This document shows, piece by piece, positions 60,249-64,000 of a DNA stretch of 64,000 nt. The stretch is from DASVUS01 sp036388675 (GTDB lineage Bacteria; Armatimonadota; Abditibacteriia; Abditibacteriales; Abditibacteriaceae). Under the pieces are notes generated by a model. That model saw only the letters and a program-made list of their open reading frames with translations. It was not told the origin of the DNA and did not search any database. The number at the start of each line of letters is the position of its first letter. The first letter of the stretch is position 1. Both the position numbers and the translations under genes were made by a program. Location of the stretch: assembly GCA_036388675.1 (NCBI GenBank), contig DASVRI010000021.1, positions 36,083 through 100,082 on the forward strand, written 5' to 3'.

Positions 60249-61910
60249 TCAACCGCGCGACGCAGTCGGCACGGGTGATGGCGACACCGGCCCCGGTTTG
60301 CTGCTCGATTTGCCCGCCGGATAGTTGCCTTCGAGCCACGCCATAACGCGCTGCAACTCTTTCAAAGTCATGGCGGTGCGCGGCTTGCCGAAGTATTTCA
60401 CCACGCGCTTGTTGGTTTCGCCCCACTTGCGGTTGAAGAAATTGAGATCGACCTGCTTGCAATAGGCTTGAATTTTCTCTCGCAGATCGGCTTCCTGCTG
60501 GCTGGGCGTGCGCTGCGTTTCGCGCGAGCCGTGCGAGTTCTCGTGCGATACGTGCCCGACGCGATTCCAGCGCCGCCCCACGCCCTGGCTGCCGACCGGC
60601 GTGATGGTGGTGCGCTCGCCGGGTGCGGCACGTTCCGGCGGCATTTGCAATTCAAAGTCGTCATCGCTGCGCAACTGCTTGATGGCCGAAACCTGCTCGT
60701 CCTGCATCCCGGCGATAATCGCGCACATGTTGCGGTCATCCGGCACGTAGATGTAGGCCATCTGCTCTTCCCACGGCCCGGCCTCGCCATCGAAACGCGT
60801 GGCTCTTGCAATCATCTGCTCAATCCACGGCTTGGAGCGGATGTGCGTCAAACACGCGATGTGCGTGACAGCCGGAACATCCAAGCCTTCGTAGGCCATC
60901 GCCACCGTGACGAGTGCATCCAGCGAGCGGCGTTTGCCCACGGTCTTGAAATAGTCGATGTTGCGCGCCGCCTGCGCCGAGTCGTCGCTGGTGGCAATCG
61001 CGGCGCGAATGCCGCCTTTATACAGGTGATCGACGTACTTCTTGGCGTCTTCGATGTTGGCCGTCACGACCAGCAGCTTGGAGCGCGGATGCGTATTGCG
61101 ATAAGTCGCCCAGTGCGCCGCGCAGTCGTCCAGCAGATGCACCGCGAACTGCGTTTTTAGCGCCGTATAAAGCGCTTCGGCGGTGTCTTTGTGCGCGCCG
61201 GACAGCGTGGTAGCGTAGGTTTCACCGTCGCGCCCGATCCATTGCGCGGTGCCGTCCATGAGTTCAAAGTGAATCGGTAGTACAGCTTTATCAAGCAGCG
61301 CATCGCGCCGCGAATAGGAGATGGTGCGAGTACTCGGATTGTTGCTCAGGTCGATGATTTCGCCATCCGGCGTGTCGCGATAAGGCAGAAACGCGATGCG
61401 CTTGCGGTTGCCGCGTTCCAGCGTGCCGCTCATGTAAACCGTAAGTGCGGCGCGTCGCACAAGTGGTGCCAGAGCCGCTTCCCAGGCGCCGCCTTCTTCC
61501 AGGTGATGCGGCTCGTCGAGCACAAGTATGTAACGCCGCCGTGCGAACTCGTCGCGCAGGTGCGCGTTGCCGGTGCCGATAGCCTGATAAGTCGTGACAA
61601 AGCCCGCGAGGCCGCGACACGGGTCGGGCTCATTGGTGCTGCGACGCACGCTGTGATTGTGTCCCAGCATCTCGCGCACACGCGGTTTGAGAAATTCGGC
61701 TTCAGCCTGCGACTGCAACGAGCGGCGCGGCACCACCCAGCAGATGCGCTCAGCAAAGCCCGGAATGAGCTGGCTGGCGGCAATGATGGGCAACATGCTT
61801 TTGCCGCCGCCGGGCGTGGTGCTGCAAATAATGTGTCGGAGTTGTGCTGCCTGGCCGGTGCGAATGGCGTGGCAGATTTCACCGAACTCGTCCTGGTGCT
61901 TACGGAACAT
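60249..61910 (-). CDS. Superfamily II DEAD/DEAH-type helicase
   Basis: Walker A is STTPGGGKSMLP and the DExH box is VLDEPHHLEE. Motif III is YMSGTLERG, and the C-terminal RecA lobe has KLLVVTANIEDAKKYVDHL, VAMAYEGLDVPAVTHI and MIARATRFDGEAG with the arginine finger region. The organisation resembles restriction- or phage-type SF2 helicases (UvrB/RecG-like 'DEAD/DEAH box helicase family protein'). No nuclease or methyltransferase is adjacent, so a restriction role is not supported. It is 553 residues; the N-terminus is slightly short and no better start exists upstream. One GAGTACTC copy (61328). Confidence 0.85.
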   Translation of the reverse strand: MFRKHQDEFGEICHAIRTGQAAQLRHIICSTTPGGGKSMLPIIAASQLIPGFAERICWVVPRRSLQSQAEAEFLKPRVREMLGHNHSVRRSTNEPDPCRGLAGFVTTYQAIGTGNAHLRDEFARRRYILVLDEPHHLEEGGAWEAALAPLVRRAALTVYMSGTLERGNRKRIAFLPYRDTPDGEIIDLSNNPSTRTISYSRRDALLDKAVLPIHFELMDGTAQWIGRDGETYATTLSGAHKDTAEALYTALKTQFAVHLLDDCAAHWATYRNTHPRSKLLVVTANIEDAKKYVDHLYKGGIRAAIATSDDSAQAARNIDYFKTVGKRRSLDALVTVAMAYEGLDVPAVTHIACLTHIRSKPWIEQMIARATRFDGEAGPWEEQMAYIYVPDDRNMCAIIAGMQDEQVSAIKQLRSDDDFELQMPPERAAPGERTTITPVGSQGVGRRWNRVGHVSHENSHGSRETQRTPSQQEADLREKIQAYCKQVDLNFFNRKWGETNKRVVKYFGKPRTAMTLKELQRVMAWLEGNYPAGKSSSKPGPVSPSPVPTASRG

Positions 61911-62268
61911 CGTGTTTTTCTGCGATGGTGTCGTGCGACTGCTTATGCTATAGGTGTCCTGTTTAGTGATGCTCCATCAAAGTGACGAAGGCACCTCTTC
62001 TGTTTAGCATTCGCGGGGCAATGATTCAACGTTGCACCCGGCGGCAAGATTGGTTCCGCTGCCGTTTAACGACTGGTGCAAGTACTCGGTGCGAAGCGTT
62101 TAGCGGTGTCACGCTCAAAGGTTTTTGGCCTGGCCGGCGTGGCGAGGGCGACACCTGTTTTCTTTCCTTGGCTTCTGCAATCGCCGAGGAGATTTCAAGG
62201 AATACGCACTGCTGGAAGAAGCGGAGCCTGCCGAGAAAGTGCGTCTGCTGCGCTAAGATGACGACCGG
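61911..62268. other. 358-base spacer, possible gene remnant
   Basis: A frame on the + strand ending in TAA near 62255 reads GDFKEYALLEEAEPAEKVRL and looks like the end of a real protein, but it has no supported start. It is probably a fragment of a lost gene. No RNA gene or GAGTACTC copy is seen here. Confidence 0.35.
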
Positions 62269-63177
62269 CTAATTGACAGGTGTTGCCGTCGTAACGGAGA
62301 CCGTAATGGGTATGAGTGGCGCCGTGTTCGCGGATGCTGTGCGTTGCGCACGGGGAGTAGTGGTGCGCGGATTCGTGGCCAGCACAGGAGTGTTGTTGAG
62401 AGAGGTCTCGCTCACCAGATTAGCGACCACAACAAAGCGATTCGCCGTTTTGGGTTTTGTGCAGGTGTAGAGCGTGAGGCGCGGCACAGCCTGACCCTGC
62501 GGTGCTTCCAACAACGAGGTGTCGTGAGGCGGCACCGTACGGGTAAACGCCACACGATAGGTGTAGCGCTTTTGCGGCATTTGCACATAAATCAGCGAGC
62601 CGGGCTTGAGGCGCGGCAGATGCCAGAACCAGGCGCCCCACACGTTGCGATGCCCGGCAATGACGCAGTTGCCCTTTTGCCCCGGCAGGCCCGACAGCGG
62701 ATCGTGGCCCACACCGTTGCGCAGGGAGGCATCGCTCACACCGCGAACGACTGGAGCATCAATGTAAATATCAGGGATGACAAGCTGCGCCGGCTGCCAC
62801 TGCGGCGCGACCCTGGTTGTCGCAACCTTGGTTGTCGCGACTTTGGTTGTCGCAAGCGGCGCTTTCAGCGCCGCGCCAGGCATTGGAGGCAGAGCCGCCT
62901 CTTGCACTGTTGTCTTGCTCGATGCCTCAAGGTAGCGTTTCCTCTGCGCCTCGCGCAAGTGCGCCTGACGAGAAAATGTCCGGTTCGAGCCGAAACGCGC
63001 AGAGCCGAAACGTGCAGAGCGGGAATGGAAAGAACGAGAACGGCTCGCTCGTTGAGATCGGGGCTGAGACAATTTCCTGGTGGGGCGGCTGGCTGAGGTT
63101 GCTGCGGTGCCGTTAAGTGTGGCTAAACCATGCACCGTCACAAATGTGGTGCAAAGAACGAGTACTCGAAGTTTCAT
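62269..63177 (-). CDS. Class D/E-type sortase
   Basis: A signal peptide (LRVLVLCTTFVTVHGLATLNG) is followed by a basic Ser/Arg-rich linker with repeats (RSARFGSARFGSNR; TTKVATTKVATTRV). The sortase barrel contains LVIPDIYIDAPVVRGV, the catalytic His in CVIAGHRNVWG, the Cys in LTLYTCTKPKTANRF and the Arg just after it. At 302 residues it is long for a class D/E sortase because of the linker. No gene with a clear LPXTG-type tail is adjacent. Start codons 2-6 (KLRVL) include the GAGTACTC copy at 63160. Confidence 0.88.
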   Translation of the reverse strand: MKLRVLVLCTTFVTVHGLATLNGTAATSASRPTRKLSQPRSQRASRSRSFHSRSARFGSARFGSNRTFSRQAHLREAQRKRYLEASSKTTVQEAALPPMPGAALKAPLATTKVATTKVATTRVAPQWQPAQLVIPDIYIDAPVVRGVSDASLRNGVGHDPLSGLPGQKGNCVIAGHRNVWGAWFWHLPRLKPGSLIYVQMPQKRYTYRVAFTRTVPPHDTSLLEAPQGQAVPRLTLYTCTKPKTANRFVVVANLVSETSLNNTPVLATNPRTTTPRAQRTASANTAPLIPITVSVTTATPVN

Positions 63178-63201
63178 GGTGTGAAAAGAATGCAAAAAGG
63201 A

Positions 63202-63252
63202 ATGCTTCCGATGCCGTATCGAGGAACAGTATAACGACGGCACCGGAAGCAT
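63202..63252 (-). terminator. Intrinsic terminator of the 63282 gene
   Basis: Arms ATGCTTCCGATGCCGT (63202-63217) and ACGGCACCGGAAGCAT (63237-63252) pair with one mismatch. On the minus strand the hairpin is followed by TCCTTTTT. It separates the low-complexity gene from the sortase. Confidence 0.8.
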
Positions 63253-63281
63253 TGCATTCAGAACCAACTCATGGAGCTGGA

Positions 63282-63839
63282 TTACTCGCCCGTGTTGGCG
63301 TAGGTGCGGCGGGTGTTACGAGTCGAACGCTGAGAAGTCTTACGGTAGGTGGCCATACGAGCGGTGTTGCGGGCCGGACGTGTGGTGCTCGTTGCACGAT
63401 AGGTGCGACGCGCCCGATACGTCGTTCCGGTGCGATAGGTGGAGCCGCCGGTCGTCGCACGGGCGGTGCCCTGAGTTTGCATTGTCACCTGAGCGCGCGG
63501 CGCCGAACGCTGCGTCGTGGTGACCACCGTGCGGCGGCGCACAACGGTTGTCTGCGTGCCGCTGCGCATGGTGCCGCCCTGCATCGTGCCGCTTTGTGTG
63601 GTGCCACTTTGCACCGTGCTGCCGCTACGGGCTGTCGTTCCCGACATTGTGCCCGAGGTAGAGGTCGTCGAGCCTGCTGTAATTGCAGCGGAGCCTGTAG
63701 CTGTTGTAGAGCCTGTCGTCGCACCCGTGCCGGCGGTGGCATTGTTGTCCTGTTCAATGATGACTTCCTGGCTGTGCGCCGCAGCGCCAGCCAACAACAC
63801 GACTCCCAACGACAATAAACTCATTTTCTTCTTTTCCAT
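63282..63839 (-). CDS. Secreted Thr/Ser/Arg-rich low-complexity protein
   Basis: A signal peptide (KKKMSLLSLGVVLLAGAAAH) leads into about 160 residues dominated by Thr, Ser, Gly and, in the second half, Arg and Tyr (TTGGSTYRTGTTYRARRTYR). It has short repeats such as SGTTQSGTMQGGTMRSGT. It contains no recognisable domain and no LPXTG-like sorting signal. It precedes the sortase on the same strand but is cut off by a terminator. It may be a surface or matrix protein. Coding is supported by the signal peptide and terminator. Confidence 0.7.
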   Translation of the reverse strand: MEKKKMSLLSLGVVLLAGAAAHSQEVIIEQDNNATAGTGATTGSTTATGSAAITAGSTTSTSGTMSGTTARSGSTVQSGTTQSGTMQGGTMRSGTQTTVVRRRTVVTTTQRSAPRAQVTMQTQGTARATTGGSTYRTGTTYRARRTYRATSTTRPARNTARMATYRKTSQRSTRNTRRTYANTGE

Positions 63840-64000
63840 TGCAACGTCCTCGCTTTTATCTTTCGCCGCGAACTTACAAGTAATTAGCTTTGTTGCTGCG
63901 CGGTCAGTGGCAGCCTGAAATGCAAATCGCAGGCCGCTTTGTCTTTGCCAATTTAGGGTCGCTTAAAGCAATTTTGAGAGCAGTTGTCGTCTACTGTGGG

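Larger units (their letters stand above)
1000..63167. repeat. Highly iterated palindrome GAGTACTC (core of CGAGTACTCG), ~60 dispersed copies
   Basis: Exact copies found by eye start at 1000, 2482, 3738, 4318, 6574, 7166, 7903, 9852, 10161, 10987, 12290, 13963, 17385, 17902, 18239, 18840, 19525, 20414, 20803, 24582, 25716, 26623, 28003, 29423, 30004, 31545, 32181, 32442, 32939, 33480, 35301, 37558, 38162, 39103, 39399, 39957, 41044, 41557, 42145, 42223, 42938, 43555, 44150, 46275, 46967, 48829, 50398, 51018, 51593, 51962, 53499, 54256, 54522, 56801, 57231, 57773, 58885, 59704, 61328 and 63160. A given 8-mer is expected about once in 64 kb. About 33 copies have the full CG-flanked decamer. About 40 lie in genes, read as (R/G)-V-L (21), S-T (10) or E-Y-S (9); about 20 lie between genes. 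Function is unknown. Confidence 0.95.

Noticed and set aside
60249..61910. SF2 helicase as part of a restriction or anti-phage system
   Set aside because: No nuclease, methyltransferase or other defence gene is adjacent; the neighbours are small unknown genes and a sortase.
1000..63167. The palindrome as a target of a conventional restriction system (it contains AGTACT and GTAC)
   Set aside because: Restriction targets are normally avoided, while this site is in great excess, and no methyltransferase/nuclease pair is in the window. A solitary methyltransferase elsewhere remains possible.
1..64000. tRNA or rRNA genes
   Set aside because: No cloverleaf with a T-loop GTTCRA and CCA-type end, and no rRNA-like stretch, was recognised on either strand.

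Overview
The window looks like a moderately GC-rich bacterial chromosome segment with no phage or plasmid backbone. Its gene set includes many Gfo/Idh/MocA oxidoreductases, xylose-isomerase-like TIM barrels, a 3-keto-disaccharide-hydrolase-type secreted protein, a sialate-esterase-like enzyme, a heparinase II/III family protein, a DUF6785-type membrane protein, a caspase-like peptidase and large hybrid histidine kinases. This mix is typical of heterotrophs of the Armatimonadota / Abditibacteriota / Planctomycetota type. That phylum-level guess is inference from gene content only.

Layout. 1-1000: tail of a membrane protein followed by an integron attC-like site, then a histidine phosphatase. 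1.0-6.4 kb: leftward genes for a secreted DUF1080-type protein (carrying an in-frame MITE), a DUF3037/HipA-like pair, a caspase-like peptidase and a Tat-exported aldo/keto reductase. 6.7-14 kb: YchF, SMP-30, DEAD-box helicase, a Sak4-like ATPase and a cytochrome P450. 14-19 kb: a decay zone with an aldo/keto reductase, a broken IS200/IS605 element, a MarR stump, an HI0933-type flavoprotein and an ion-channel stump. 19-26 kb: dehydrogenase and isomerase genes plus a class-I amidotransferase. 27-36 kb: thiD, then an apparent galactonate-catabolic operon (esterase, dgoD, KDPGal aldolase, KDGal kinase, beta-helix protein). 36-43 kb: a YefM/YoeB-type toxin-antitoxin pair, PhyH dioxygenase, PRC-barrel protein, EamA transporter, methyltransferase, glycosidase-like protein and isomerase. 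43-48.4 kb: a two-component cluster with a heme-c sensor kinase, a single-domain regulator and a kinase of unusual architecture. 48-59 kb: more carbohydrate genes, CrcB, a large transporter-like protein and a two-gene GMC dehydrogenase. 59-64 kb: small unknown genes, an SF2 helicase, a sortase and a low-complexity secreted protein.

The strongest signal is not a gene. The perfect palindrome GAGTACTC occurs about 60 times by my hand count, roughly once per kb where about one copy is expected by chance. More than half of the copies are extended to CGAGTACTCG. It sits inside genes in all three reading phases and is about three-fold denser between genes. It overlaps two start codons and one stop codon and forms the tip of a terminator. 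It resembles the cyanobacterial HIP1 palindrome in behaviour but has an unrelated sequence.

Other structure includes two families of short palindromic (MITE/REP-like) elements, several single inverted-repeat elements, and a recurring pattern of 15-bp tandem duplications in unrelated proteins and one non-coding hairpin.
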